IMG/VR virus record: IMGVR_UViG_3300043466_000307
Location: 1-30,887 of that record
DNA: 30,887 bases
Strand: one strand, 5' to 3'
Source: a virus
The notes under the pieces were generated by a model. The model made no database searches and was not told where the DNA came from. It saw only the letters and a program-made list of their open reading frames with translations. The position numbers and the translations under genes are program-made. Shown piece after piece: positions 1-6,090 of this stretch; the first letter of the stretch is position 1; every line of letters begins with the position of its first letter.

Positions 1-54
1 CCAGCATTCGAATATTTTTGCCTTTTCTTCGTCACTTATTTTGCGCCTCTTCAT
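1..54 (-). CDS. Small HTH-like protein, N-terminal fragment at contig edge
   Basis: This is the first 18 codons of the 49-residue gene that is complete at 30343-30492. It begins MKRRKISDEEKAKIFECW and runs off the left edge. The only difference from the complete copy is a silent AAG/AAA lysine codon. It is cut by the assembly boundary and is not a pseudogene. Confidence 0.75.
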   Translation of the reverse strand, partial: MKRRKISDEEKAKIFECW

Positions 55-397
55 GGTCCTTTAAAATTTGGTCTATTGCTGCCAAGCAATCGTGAAACAC
101 CAAGCCGCCCTGGTCGATTGAATTGTGCAAGCGTTCAAACAATGTTACAAATTCGTGAAACTGTTTAATTGTCACCTCGCCGCCGTCGTAATTTTCCAAA
201 AATCTAAATGCCTCGGTCGACTTACGCTTTAGCGCGTTAATCATGTTTTTGTGTTTGGTCTTTAGATCACCGTCAAAGGCTTTCAGCATTGTCACGTCTT
301 CGTAATAATCCAGCATTATTTCTTGGAGCGCCAAGTATACCAAATACTTTTGGGTTGCCCTGTGGTTTAATTCCAAAATAATTTCCTCGCGTGTCAT
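32..397 (-). CDS. Hypothetical early protein, 121 aa (left copy)
   Basis: I do not recognise a family. The protein is mostly helical by composition, with a basic middle (KTKHKNMINALKRKS) and a charged C terminus, and has no membrane segment or signal peptide. It lies in the early leftward operon: its start overlaps the stop of the HTH gene at 394-603 by four bases, and its end overlaps the next small HTH gene by 23 bases, so the three are probably translated together. The same gene appears at 30470-30835 with T/S and E/K changes as the only protein differences against many silent changes, so the protein is under purifying selection and really made. Its function is unknown. Confidence 0.75.
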   Translation of the reverse strand: MTREEIILELNHRATQKYLVYLALQEIMLDYYEDVTMLKAFDGDLKTKHKNMINALKRKSTEAFRFLENYDGGEVTIKQFHEFVTLFERLHNSIDQGGLVFHDCLAAIDQILKDHEEAQNK

Positions 398-603
398 TTC
401 TTTAAAATATAGCGTGCAACTCGTTTCCCATTTTCCAAAGTGACCATATCGGTCACAATGTTTAAACCTTTGTCTTTAAGGTTTGCAATCCTGGCGGCAA
501 GCCTAAAACATCCAAACTGCGTAAGTGCCTCCTGTTGAGTTAAGGAATAGCCATTTAATAGCCATCCCTTGATAAGCGCGTTTTGTGAGTCGGTAGATTC
601 CAT
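394..603 (-). CDS. Winged-helix/HTH protein (HTH_39-like), 69 aa
   Basis: This small protein looks like the phage HTH_39 type (PF14090). The pattern LTQQEALTQFGCFRLAARIA (residues 21-40) is the typical helix-turn-helix, followed by a short beta wing around residues 41-66 with NGKRVARY near the end. Proteins of this type are presumed DNA binders in phages and prophages, but few have been studied. Its ATG overlaps the stop of the upstream gene (TAATG), and its stop overlaps the next start, so it is tightly coupled inside the early operon. A role in early gene control is inferred from fold and position. The C-terminal part is repeated at 30832-30887. Confidence 0.8.
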   Translation of the reverse strand: MESTDSQNALIKGWLLNGYSLTQQEALTQFGCFRLAARIANLKDKGLNIVTDMVTLENGKRVARYILKK

Positions 604-896
604 TAGTTAAGAAAATTTAAAAGTAAAACATTGGCTTTTGTATACTCGTCTTTAAATTCTTGCTCGCTAATTGCGATTAAATCCTGGCTTTTAACGTATT
701 GCAACCAACGGCTTGCAAATGCCTCAATTTTGCCAATTGATATTTCGGGATAAAAAAACTCGTCCAAGTTAGATTTTACAAACAAGTAATTGTTGTCGTC
801 TAAAATCATGTAGAAATGATGAGCGATTTTGAAATATTTAGGAATTTCAAACTCGTTTTCTGTGTAAGTGCGCGCTTTAATTTTAATCGTTTCCAT
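603..896 (-). CDS. Hypothetical early protein, 97 aa
   Basis: I do not recognise a family. The protein is rich in aromatic and acidic residues, starts with a beta-like METIKIKARTYTENEFEIP and ends in a hydrophobic helix (ANVLLLNFLN), with no convincing membrane span. The start at 894-896 is supported by the leader AAACACCTATG, which also precedes other early genes of this phage. Its stop shares a base with the start of the HTH gene at 394-603. Its function is unknown; the operon context suggests an early host-interaction or regulatory role. Confidence 0.65.
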   Translation of the reverse strand: METIKIKARTYTENEFEIPKYFKIAHHFYMILDDNNYLFVKSNLDEFFYPEISIGKIEAFASRWLQYVKSQDLIAISEQEFKDEYTKANVLLLNFLN

Positions 897-918
897 AGGT
901 GTTTGGTTTAAAGGTTTA
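897..918 (-). promoter_or_regulatory. Recurring early-gene leader, copy 1
   Basis: Read on the minus strand, the bases before the start at 896 are AACCTTTAAACCAAACACC, then TATG. Close relatives precede the starts at 1017 and 2679, and the core AAACACCTATG also precedes the gene starting at 2960. It is not a Shine-Dalgarno sequence. It is either an A/C-rich translation-start context or a binding site for a protein. Confidence 0.5.
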
Positions 919-1017
919 CAATAATTTAAGTCCTAGCAAATAGCCAAGCGCAAATATTGGCGCAAAGGCAAAAATAATGTAAAGGATTTTTCCGATTACT
1001 TTGGTTGCTTTTTTCAT
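916..1017 (-). CDS. Single-span membrane peptide, 33 aa
   Basis: This short reading frame begins MKKATKVIGKILYIIF and continues with a hydrophobic stretch (about residues 8-30) to LLGLKLL. A basic N terminus followed by one membrane helix predicts an inner-membrane peptide with its N terminus in the cytoplasm. The same leader (TTTAAACCAAAACACCAATG) precedes it as precedes its neighbours, which supports translation. Its stop lies inside the leader of the next gene. The function is unknown; superinfection exclusion or a host-envelope effect is only a guess. Confidence 0.55.
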   Translation of the reverse strand: MKKATKVIGKILYIIFAFAPIFALGYLLGLKLL

Positions 1018-1041
1018 TGGTGTTTTGGTTTAAAGTTTAGC
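1018..1041 (-). promoter_or_regulatory. Recurring early-gene leader, copy 2
   Basis: On the minus strand this reads AAACTTTAAACCAAAACACC before the start codon at 1017. It differs from the copy at 897-918 by one extra A and a C/T change, and shares the TTTAAACC-AAACACC core. Confidence 0.45.
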
Positions 1042-1075
1042 AATGTTAAAAAGAATCTAAGAAATAAAAAAGATT

Positions 1076-1408
1076 TTATACTTTTTTTTCAATCATATTT
1101 TTTGACTGGGCCACGTCCAGCAACTTTTTGACCTTGCGAAATTCCAGTTGTTGATCCTCAGCAATTTCGCTGCAATTGTAACCGTAGGTAGCAAGAGTTA
1201 GAATTCGGCTAATTTGGTGGTCGGTCAAAATGTTAAAAATGTTTTCGTCCATCAACTTTCGCGGGTAAATTTCATGCAACTTTAGTTTTGTGTAAAGTAG
1301 GTAGCCAACTTTTTCAGCATCCAGTCCAACCTTTGCCGCAATCTTTTTGCGTGTAAATCCCTCAATATACAAGCGCTTTATTTCGTCGATTATTTCCTGA
1401 GTCTCCAT
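1076..1408 (-). CDS. Two-HTH DNA-binding protein, 110 aa
   Basis: Two helix-turn-helix-like segments are visible: residues about 18-42 (TRKKIAAKVGLDAEKVGYLL) and about 77-100 (YNCSEIAEDQQLEFRKVKKL). Both resemble the sigma-70 region 4 / Myb-like tri-helical pattern of small phage regulators, so sequence-specific DNA binding is likely. The start overlaps the stop of the 45-residue upstream gene by 19 bases. No enzymatic motif is seen. It is probably a transcription regulator of the early region, or a terminase-like HTH scaffold; the exact role cannot be read from sequence. Confidence 0.65.
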   Translation of the reverse strand: METQEIIDEIKRLYIEGFTRKKIAAKVGLDAEKVGYLLYTKLKLHEIYPRKLMDENIFNILTDHQISRILTLATYGYNCSEIAEDQQLEFRKVKKLLDVAQSKNMIEKKV

Positions 1409-1527
1409 AGCCTTTCAAATGTTTGATTAAATGGTAATTTTTCGGTTTGATAAGTTGAACGGATGCCTTTTGGCGCCAAGTCTCCTGGGCGTTCGATTAC
1501 TTTGTTTAAATAGGTGTGCTTTTTCAT
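1390..1527 (-). CDS. Small hypothetical protein, 45 aa
   Basis: This reading frame starts MKKHTYLNKVIERPGDLAPK and ends TFERLWRLRK. A longer in-frame start at 1575 exists, but the ATG at 1525-1527 leaves 11 bases after the stop of the preceding small gene (1539) and fits the packing of the operon. The overlap of its end with the next start (19 bases) resembles the other gene junctions here. The protein is basic and soluble, and I do not recognise it. Moderate confidence that it is translated. Confidence 0.45.
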   Translation of the reverse strand: MKKHTYLNKVIERPGDLAPKGIRSTYQTEKLPFNQTFERLWRLRK

Positions 1528-1538
1528 TTTTGTTTTAT

Positions 1539-1655
1539 TTAATCCATCCATTTGCCGTGCTTTCTCAGGTGCCAAAATCTATGTTTTAACACCTCAATAA
1601 TTAACTGCCAAAGCGTGTCCGCCTCATAACTGCCATTTTTTACAATTAATTTCAT
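1539..1655 (-). CDS. Small basic/aromatic protein, 38 aa
   Basis: The reading frame starts MKLIVKNGSYEADTLWQL and ends RFWHLRKHGKWMD. Its ATG overlaps the TGA stop of the Gp157-like gene (ATGA), the standard translational-coupling arrangement in this genome, which is the best evidence that it is real. The protein is small, basic and rich in tryptophan and histidine, with no membrane segment. I do not know its function. Confidence 0.5.
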   Translation of the reverse strand: MKLIVKNGSYEADTLWQLIIEVLKHRFWHLRKHGKWMD

Positions 1656-2137
1656 TTTATTTGTAGGTTAAAGTTTTCGATTAGACGAGCGCCAAAGACA
1701 TTCTCGCCGCGTTTAATAGCGTCCTTAATTGCGACCTTGTCCGCGGTTACTACGTTTTTAACGTTTAAAAATTGGCCTGGTAAAGCCTCCACAATATCAA
1801 CTTCGACCGCTTCGCTGCGACGTGTTGAAAGTTTAAACAGAGGACTTTCTATTTTTTCGATGCCACTTACCAGCATTGCGTTTTTAACCGCGTCCTTTAG
1901 CCTTGTAATGGCTCGGTCCTTGCTTTCTTTCATTGCTTTTAAACGCTTTATTTCGTTGTCTATTGCGTCAACATCGCTTTGGATGTTTGCAATTACCTTG
2001 GCATAATTGCCAGCCTTGGCTTGTAATTGATCCTGATTGATAATTAGCATTTGCTCCAACTCAGGTGTCAATTCTTCGGTTTCCAATAGGGACGCTAATT
2101 CGAGCGCGTCCCTTGTTATTTCGTATAAACTTGCCAT
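1652..2137 (-). CDS. Siphovirus Gp157-like protein
   Basis: The protein matches the Gp157 family (PF05565) along its length: an N-terminal MASLYEITRDALELASLL, an NYAKVIANIQSDVDAIDNEI coiled-coil (about residues 43-85) that continues into an RLKDAVKNAML helix, and a C-terminal part with IESPLFKLSTRRSEAVEVD and VAIKDAIKRGENVFGARL. The family is common next to recombination genes in phages; Gp157 of Streptococcus thermophilus phages was linked to phage resistance, but its biochemical role is unclear. Here it directly follows the ERF gene with a one-base overlap (TAATG), so it is likely a partner in early recombination or replication. Confidence 0.85.
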   Translation of the reverse strand: MASLYEITRDALELASLLETEELTPELEQMLIINQDQLQAKAGNYAKVIANIQSDVDAIDNEIKRLKAMKESKDRAITRLKDAVKNAMLVSGIEKIESPLFKLSTRRSEAVEVDIVEALPGQFLNVKNVVTADKVAIKDAIKRGENVFGARLIENFNLQIK

Positions 2138-2679
2138 TAAAGTAGTCCGTCTAAAGTGTCCAATTGTTCCTGGGTTAATTCGTATTTTACCAAAGCCTCT
2201 TTGGCTTGCTTGCGTTGCGCGTCGGTTCCGTTTAGGTATCTGACCAAATAAGCAAATTGCTCGTCGGTTGGCTTGGTTTTAATAACCGTTGGCCCTTTGC
2301 CGTGGTCGTTTGTCGAGTCAGGGTCTTTCGTGTCATCTATAAGAAAAAGACCGTTAAGCGCGTACTTTCGAGCGTAACTAGACGACGAGCCGAACGACTG
2401 CGCTACGTCCATTCCTTTTCTGTTTATGTCGATGCCAGCCTGGGCAGTTACCGCTCGGCCCTCCATGTCTTTTTGAATGCTTGCAGTTGACTCAATAAAA
2501 ACAATTCCGCCGACCTCTTTTACCTCGTCCTCAATTATTAAGGTGCAGCCGTATTTTAGCAGCAAAGGTTTTACGGCTTCCAAAATGTCCTCAACAGATC
2601 GGTACTTGTATTTACCAAAGGCATTGTACTGGTTTTTTGGAGCCTTTAACTCCGATTGAATAGCAATTAATTCTTTCAT
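2137..2679 (-). CDS. erf: ERF-family single-strand annealing protein
   Basis: This resembles the ERF superfamily (PF04404) of phage recombinases: N-terminal ELIAIQSELKAPKNQYNAFG with KYKYRSVEDILEAVKPLL (about 26-40), the central beta strands with AGIDINRKGMDVAQSFGSSS, then SYARKYALNGLFLIDD (about 101-115), the family's hallmark block. It would anneal complementary single strands during recombination and genome circularisation or concatemer formation in the host cytoplasm. The C-terminal third (from about 135) is a variable, charged helical region. It is the second gene of the early operon. No exonuclease partner is apparent. Confidence 0.9.
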   Translation of the reverse strand: MKELIAIQSELKAPKNQYNAFGKYKYRSVEDILEAVKPLLLKYGCTLIIEDEVKEVGGIVFIESTASIQKDMEGRAVTAQAGIDINRKGMDVAQSFGSSSSYARKYALNGLFLIDDTKDPDSTNDHGKGPTVIKTKPTDEQFAYLVRYLNGTDAQRKQAKEALVKYELTQEQLDTLDGLL

Positions 2680-2704
2680 AGGTGTTTGTTTGTTTAAAGG
2701 TTTC
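2680..2704 (-). promoter_or_regulatory. Recurring early-gene leader, copy 3
   Basis: On the minus strand, AACCTTTAAACAAACAAACACC precedes the ERF start codon; the TAA inside it is the stop of the previous gene. It is a near match to the leaders at 897-918 and 1018-1041, so the motif was kept even where it overlaps coding sequence. Confidence 0.45.
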
Positions 2705-2960
2705 GTTCAATTTCAATTTCTAATTCTGCCAAAATGCTTGGTGTTGGTTTGACCTCAATTACCTCGTCGGTTTTCTCGTCGTTATAAGATAGACTCGCCG
2801 TGTAATCAATTGTAATTTCTACTTCGCCGTAGGCTGGCGCCCAATCGCTTTCGTCTTCGCCCCAGTTTGCAACTGTGTAGTCGCCTTGCCAATAATAGGT
2901 TTTGCCCTCATAGGTAAACTCAATTTCCTGGTCGTAATAACTTTCTTGTTCGTAATTCAT
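2694..2960 (-). CDS. First early gene: acidic hypothetical protein, 88 aa
   Basis: This is the promoter-proximal gene of the leftward early operon. It is very acidic and tyrosine/tryptophan rich (NYEQESYYDQEIEFTYEGK, then YYWQGDYTVANWGEDESDW), probably a small beta-rich soluble domain, with an acidic C-terminal helix. I do not recognise a family. The start is preceded by AAACACCTATG, and a promoter lies 26-55 bases upstream. Strong acidity and first position are common for phage proteins that bind host proteins or mimic DNA; that role is conjecture. Confidence 0.65.
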   Translation of the reverse strand: MNYEQESYYDQEIEFTYEGKTYYWQGDYTVANWGEDESDWAPAYGEVEITIDYTASLSYNDEKTDEVIEVKPTPSILAELEIEIERNL

Positions 2961-2985
2961 AGGTGTTTAGAGTTAAATGAATACA

Positions 2986-3015
2986 CAAAATTAAATAAAT
3001 AAATTAGATTCCAAA
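2986..3015 (-). promoter_or_regulatory. Early leftward promoter (Bacteroidetes type)
   Basis: On the minus strand a TTTG (3015-3012) is followed after 18 bases by TAATTTTG (2993-2986), an exact fit to the Bacteroidetes consensus TTTG/TAnnTTTG. The start of transcription would lie near 2980, giving a leader of about 20 bases before the gene starting at 2960. The intergenic region 2961-3083 around it is very AT-rich and holds no gene. Confidence 0.7.
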
Positions 3016-3089
3016 AAATATGTAAGTTTTTTTTTCAACAAAAGCCAGCATTTTTTTTCCGTGTCGTTTTTATTGCTTTTATCTTGCGT

Positions 3090-3395
3090 ATGGAACAAGC
3101 GGAAATTTTAAACCCATTTGGTTACTTGGTTGCATCCAAGGTATTGGACGAAAACAGAAAGCCATCCGATTGGTGGTTGCAATATTTAGAGTTCAACGAG
3201 GCTGCTGCTGAAAACGAATTTTACGTTCTATTTGCTGACGGCTTGCTAGTCAAAAAAGGCAAATCAAAATTTAAATCCAGCCAATATGTTAAAGGCGAAA
3301 AATACTTGGACTTTAAGACGTTTTACAACCAAGCGAAACTTGAAAAAGATGCCAACGATGTTTGGATTGATTATGGTATTAATTTGCCTTATTAA
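3090..3395 (+). CDS. Rightward hypothetical protein, 101 aa
   Basis: This is one of only two plus-strand genes. The frame is open from a TTG at 3084, but the ATG at 3090 (MEQAEILNPFGYLVASKVLD) is the likelier start. The protein has a central YVLFADGLLVKKGKSKFKSS strand-turn region and a C terminus DVWIDYGINLPY; I do not recognise a family. A weak -7-like TATCTTG ends at 3086, which would make the mRNA nearly leaderless; the real promoter is unclear. It is followed after 11 bases by a nucleotide-metabolism-like gene, so the two form a small operon divergent from the early genes. Confidence 0.65.
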   Translation: MEQAEILNPFGYLVASKVLDENRKPSDWWLQYLEFNEAAAENEFYVLFADGLLVKKGKSKFKSSQYVKGEKYLDFKTFYNQAKLEKDANDVWIDYGINLPY

Positions 3396-3406
3396 AATTT
3401 TTGTAA

Positions 3407-3667
3407 ATGCATAACACCTTTTTTGCCGTTCAAGTTGGGCAAGCGCTTGACGAAATACGCGACTTGCTAATTTCTAAAAATCTTAAATACGGTAACTCTG
3501 CACTTGAGCCGCTCGGCGTATTTAGTCAGTTGTCCGCAAAAGAGGGCCTACTTGTAAGGATTGACGACAAACTAAAGAGAATTAAAAACGGATCATTGGA
3601 CCGAGACGACGAGGACGTTGTTAATGATCTAATCGGTTACCTTATTTTGCTTAAGATTTGCGGATAA
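3407..3667 (+). CDS. MazG/Nmad1-like small phage protein
   Basis: The pattern LISKNLKYGNSALEPLGVFS (residues 22-41), then GLLVRIDDKLKRIKNG and a C-terminal EDVVNDLIGYLILLKI is that of the phage family related to DUF1599 / nucleotide modification associated domain 1 (PF07659), an all-alpha fold linked to MazG-type NTP pyrophosphohydrolases. Acidic residues in RIDDKL and DEDVVNDLIGY are plausible metal ligands. Such proteins are thought to act on nucleotides or support base modification, but activity is mostly untested. It is the last gene of the two-gene rightward unit and converges on the lysis genes. Confidence 0.6.
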   Translation: MHNTFFAVQVGQALDEIRDLLISKNLKYGNSALEPLGVFSQLSAKEGLLVRIDDKLKRIKNGSLDRDDEDVVNDLIGYLILLKICG

Positions 3668-3691
3668 CTCGGATAAAAACCGAATAACAAA

Positions 3692-3714
3692 GGTAAATTT
3701 TACAATTTTTTACC
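3692..3714. terminator. Weak hairpin between convergent genes
   Basis: GGTAAA and TTTACC form a six-bp stem around an AT-rich 11-base loop, between the end of the rightward operon (3667) and the end of the leftward lysis region (3716). It could act in both directions, but the stem is short and no long T-run follows, so support is weak. Confidence 0.3.
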
Positions 3715-3715
3715 C

Positions 3716-4264
3716 TCAAAAAATCTTTTTAGCCACGCCGATTTGATGCACGCCTTGCAATGGCTGGAATTGGTAGGTAAATAAATACTTGTTGTCTAAA
3801 TAGGCAACCTTTGCATTTGGCTGGAGTAATGAATTGACTCCAGCGCCTAAATAAAATCCTTTAGGTTTTACAACAATTGTCTCGGTTTTTGTCTCTGTAA
3901 TTGTATTCGTAACGACTGGCAATTTATAATCGTTCGTAGCGGTCATTTTTAGCACCTCTCCAAGGACTTCGCCGCTCACGATTGTACTTCCATGTTCAAA
4001 AGGAAAAGACGCGTTAAAATGGCTAATTTGTGGCTTAAAATCGATTAGCACCGTATCGCGTAAAACCTGGGTTTTAATCCTAGTTTTTGGGATGTAAACC
4101 GTATCGGTTGACGTAATGTAAAGCGTATCGGTCAAGCGCTCAGTTTTGGTTTTGTAAACCGTTTCAAACTCAGGCTTGGGATAAATAATAAACGTTAAAA
4201 CAACGCCGATTAAAAACGAAACAATTGCAATGCGAATGCGCTCGTCGTCTAGTAAATCTTTCAT
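3716..4264 (-). CDS. Membrane-anchored protein with beta-rich C terminus (possible spanin)
   Basis: After a short charged start, residues about 10-28 (RIAIVSFLIGVVLTFIIYP) form a membrane helix. A threonine/valine-rich stretch of about 100 residues follows (YKTKTERLTDTLYITSTDT, repeated TDT-VY patterns), and the C terminus is strand-like and ends in phenylalanine (HQIGVAKKIF), as outer-membrane barrel proteins often do. It is the last gene of the lysis region, after the endolysin. A protein tied to the inner membrane that reaches the outer membrane would fit a one-protein spanin, but I cannot assign a spanin family. The gene overlaps the previous one by four bases. Confidence 0.65.
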   Translation of the reverse strand: MKDLLDDERIRIAIVSFLIGVVLTFIIYPKPEFETVYKTKTERLTDTLYITSTDTVYIPKTRIKTQVLRDTVLIDFKPQISHFNASFPFEHGSTIVSGEVLGEVLKMTATNDYKLPVVTNTITETKTETIVVKPKGFYLGAGVNSLLQPNAKVAYLDNKYLFTYQFQPLQGVHQIGVAKKIF

Positions 4265-4404
4265 TTTTTGCCTTTAAATTGAACGTAACAAACTACCAAG
4301 CGCTGATCCATACGGGGAAATTCGCGCTCCATTACTGGGTCGGCTACACATCTAGCAACAAAATCGCTTTGGCTTTCGGCTGGTTTTGGCTTAGGTAATG
4401 GCAT
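4261..4404 (-). CDS. Small phage protein with SDFVARCVADPVM motif, 47 aa
   Basis: The likely start is the ATG at 4402-4404 (MPLPKPKPAESQSDFVARCV), leaving five bases after the upstream stop; an in-frame start at 4461 would overlap that gene by 52 bases. The motif pattern ESQSDFVARCVADPVMEREF followed by Q-R-VVCY is one that recurs in phage head and prophage proteins as a short module, often at ends of larger proteins. Its role is not established. Here it stands alone in the lysis region. Confidence 0.6.
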   Translation of the reverse strand: MPLPKPKPAESQSDFVARCVADPVMEREFPRMDQRLVVCYVQFKGKK

Positions 4405-4409
4405 TATTG

Positions 4410-4625
4410 TTAGATAAATAAGTTGTCCTCTGATAATATTTTTCTTAACTCCTCGCGGCAAAACTTATAAGCCTGGTAAGTATCTTCAGAAAGTTCTTTG
4501 TACTTCATCTCAGAACGCAGACGCTGGTCAAATTCCCAATGGGCTCTTTTATATTTATGCCCATTTAATGCGGCTTCAAAGTCCTCATTTTCCTCAGGCA
4601 AGTTAAATTCTAATATTCCGTTCAT
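4410..4625 (-). CDS. Conserved phage hypothetical protein, 71 aa
   Basis: The pattern FNLPEENEDFEAALNGHKYK, then W-FDQ-LRS-MK and a C-terminal YQAYKFCREELRKILSEDNL is one I recognise from many phages, where a protein of this size lies near lysis or tail genes. It is helical and soluble. Its function is unknown to me. Its start overlaps the stop of the M15 peptidase gene (ATGA), so its synthesis is coupled to the endolysin. Confidence 0.75.
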   Translation of the reverse strand: MNGILEFNLPEENEDFEAALNGHKYKRAHWEFDQRLRSEMKYKELSEDTYQAYKFCREELRKILSEDNLFI

Positions 4626-4999
4626 TTTTTCCAGCGTGCTTTTACGTTTCTGTGGTCATAGTGCGTCCACGTTTTATAAATACCAATTCCACCCTCTTTC
4701 ATTTTGCCCTCTTTTATCAATAACTCAATCGCCTTTGCCACGTCCTCAGGTTTTACCTTTGCAACTTGTATGTCGGCCGCCATTCCAAAAACATGGAAAC
4801 TATTTAAAGCGCCGCCGATTTTAGCGTTGTGTTCCTTGCTTCTAAAGCCTGACGTTATGCGAATAGGCTGGCCCAAATGTTTACGCAATACCTCCAAGTT
4901 TTTGGCCAATTCGGTCAAGTTTTTAAGCACCTCACCGCTTGGCGCCGTTCCGTCAGCGCTGGCAAATTCGTCGAGGCTAAAGTTGGTCGATAGTTTCAT
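4622..4999 (-). CDS. M15-family peptidase, probable endolysin
   Basis: This is a single-domain zinc peptidase of the M15_3 type (PF08291). Visible landmarks are ITSGFRSKEHNAKIGG (residues 48-63), the zinc motif SFHVFGMAAD with H69 and D76, and THYDHR with H113 as the likely third ligand. At 125 residues it has the usual length of the catalytic domain with no cell-wall-binding domain or signal peptide, so a holin is needed for access to peptidoglycan. It would cut peptide bonds in the peptidoglycan stem or cross-bridge. It lies after the metallophosphatase with a four-base overlap. Confidence 0.88.
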   Translation of the reverse strand: MKLSTNFSLDEFASADGTAPSGEVLKNLTELAKNLEVLRKHLGQPIRITSGFRSKEHNAKIGGALNSFHVFGMAADIQVAKVKPEDVAKAIELLIKEGKMKEGGIGIYKTWTHYDHRNVKARWKK

Positions 5000-5877
5000 A
5001 TCGGAAATTTACAAGAATCAACCAGCATTTCCCAATAGTCATTTTGTTGACTTCTTATTCTGCTTGCGTCTAAGGTTAAGATTCGGCCGCCAGTTGGTTT
5101 AACAGGCGCCCCACGTTCAACGTGCCAGCCTCCAAAGCCGTCCTCGTATTCTTCTTTGTAAGCGCCAGTTATTGCTAAATGGATTTGCTTTTGGATTATC
5201 TCGTGCGTGTGTCGCCCTGGGTTGTATTGTATTGCATCCCTAACGTCATTTCTGCTTGCGTTTTCGTGAATGTGGCCCATTATAAAAATGTCCATATTTT
5301 CATAAATTTCTAACGCTCTAGTCAAGTTTATTGCTCCGCGTGTAACAATGCCGCCGCCTGCACTCCCATGAAAATATTTTAGCATCTTAGAAATATAGGT
5401 GTTGCCCTCAACTTGGCTTTTAATAACAAGCCAGCCTCCATAACCGCCAGTAAATACGCTCGTTTTATTCGTGTAGTTTAGCAAGTCAACAAAGCGCTGC
5501 AAAGGATCAGTTTCTAAATTTTTAATAATTGCCGTCTCGTGGTTCCCGTAACCGATAACCGTTAATAAATGCGCGTAAGGTGTCCACCAATCCACGGCGT
5601 CTTCAATTACTGCGTCAATATAATTCGCTTTGTTGTGTTCGGGCAAAACGTCCTTTTTGCTTCGCCTTGGGTCGTACTTGCCTTGCATTAAGCAAAAGAA
5701 ATCGCCGTTGATAAAGATAGGAATGGCTTGCTCTTTGCAATAGTCCAAATGGCGCTTTAATTTTTCGCGGTCGCATTTAGGATTGTCCCAATGGATGTCC
5801 GATAATAAAGCAATTTTGGACTCAGTTTGGTCGAGGTTGATTTGGTGTAAATTTCTCGAAATTCTTTTTACTTCCAT
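4996..5877 (-). CDS. Calcineurin-like metallophosphatase
   Basis: The metallophosphoesterase motifs appear in order: D27-I-H29 in LLSDIHWD, GD at 58-59 (INGDFF), GNHE at 111-114, H170 in KYFHG and GHIH at 201-204. Together they make a two-metal active site for phosphoester cleavage, so the gene should be catalytically intact. The substrate cannot be told; phage members of this family are variously suggested to act on nucleic acids or nucleotides. The location between small membrane proteins and the endolysin is unusual for a nucleic-acid enzyme. It starts right after the stop of the membrane protein at 5878. Confidence 0.85.
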   Translation of the reverse strand: MEVKRISRNLHQINLDQTESKIALLSDIHWDNPKCDREKLKRHLDYCKEQAIPIFINGDFFCLMQGKYDPRRSKKDVLPEHNKANYIDAVIEDAVDWWTPYAHLLTVIGYGNHETAIIKNLETDPLQRFVDLLNYTNKTSVFTGGYGGWLVIKSQVEGNTYISKMLKYFHGSAGGGIVTRGAINLTRALEIYENMDIFIMGHIHENASRNDVRDAIQYNPGRHTHEIIQKQIHLAITGAYKEEYEDGFGGWHVERGAPVKPTGGRILTLDASRIRSQQNDYWEMLVDSCKFPI

Positions 5878-6090
5878 TTATAGGATTAGGCTGGTTATGA
5901 TTGTTTTGAGTAGGTCAAAAAACGACGCTACAGAATGCTCAGGTAGAAAGAAAGCGGCAACACCACTCACCACAATTAAAAAAACCGCCCAAATGCTTAG
6001 GCGGATAATCTTTGATTTATTAACGTCCTTGTCCACGATATTTCTTTGGCTTGTTTTGGCTCTTTGAATAGGCTTTTTTTGGTTTGCCAT
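5878..6090 (-). CDS. Small membrane protein, holin candidate
   Basis: The basic N-terminal 28 residues precede a strong membrane helix (about 31-49, LSIWAVFLIVVSGVAAFFLP) and a second amphipathic or membrane segment at the end (SFFDLLKTIITSLIL). Its 70-residue length and place before the endolysin fit a class II-like holin, though a pinholin or accessory role is as likely. The first 71 bases overlap the basic protein gene at 6020-6142 in another frame; a GTG codon further in (residue 19) could shorten the overlap. Confidence 0.6.
   Translation of the reverse strand: MANQKKPIQRAKTSQRNIVDKDVNKSKIIRLSIWAVFLIVVSGVAAFFLPEHSVASFFDLLKTIITSLIL

Larger units (their letters stand above)
1..449. repeat. 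Contig-end overlap, left copy (imperfect)
   Basis: This segment matches 30439-30887 base for base without gaps; by eye there are 20 substitutions in 449 positions (about 95.5 percent identity). Most changes are silent in the 121-residue gene it contains, which changes at only two residues. This indicates a circular or circularly permuted genome assembled from a mixed population, with each end from a different variant. A true duplication is less likely, because the copies sit exactly at the contig ends. Confidence 0.9.

Noticed and set aside
3084-3395. TTG start for the first rightward gene
   Set aside because: An ATG lies two codons later and gives a cleaner start; nothing supports the TTG.
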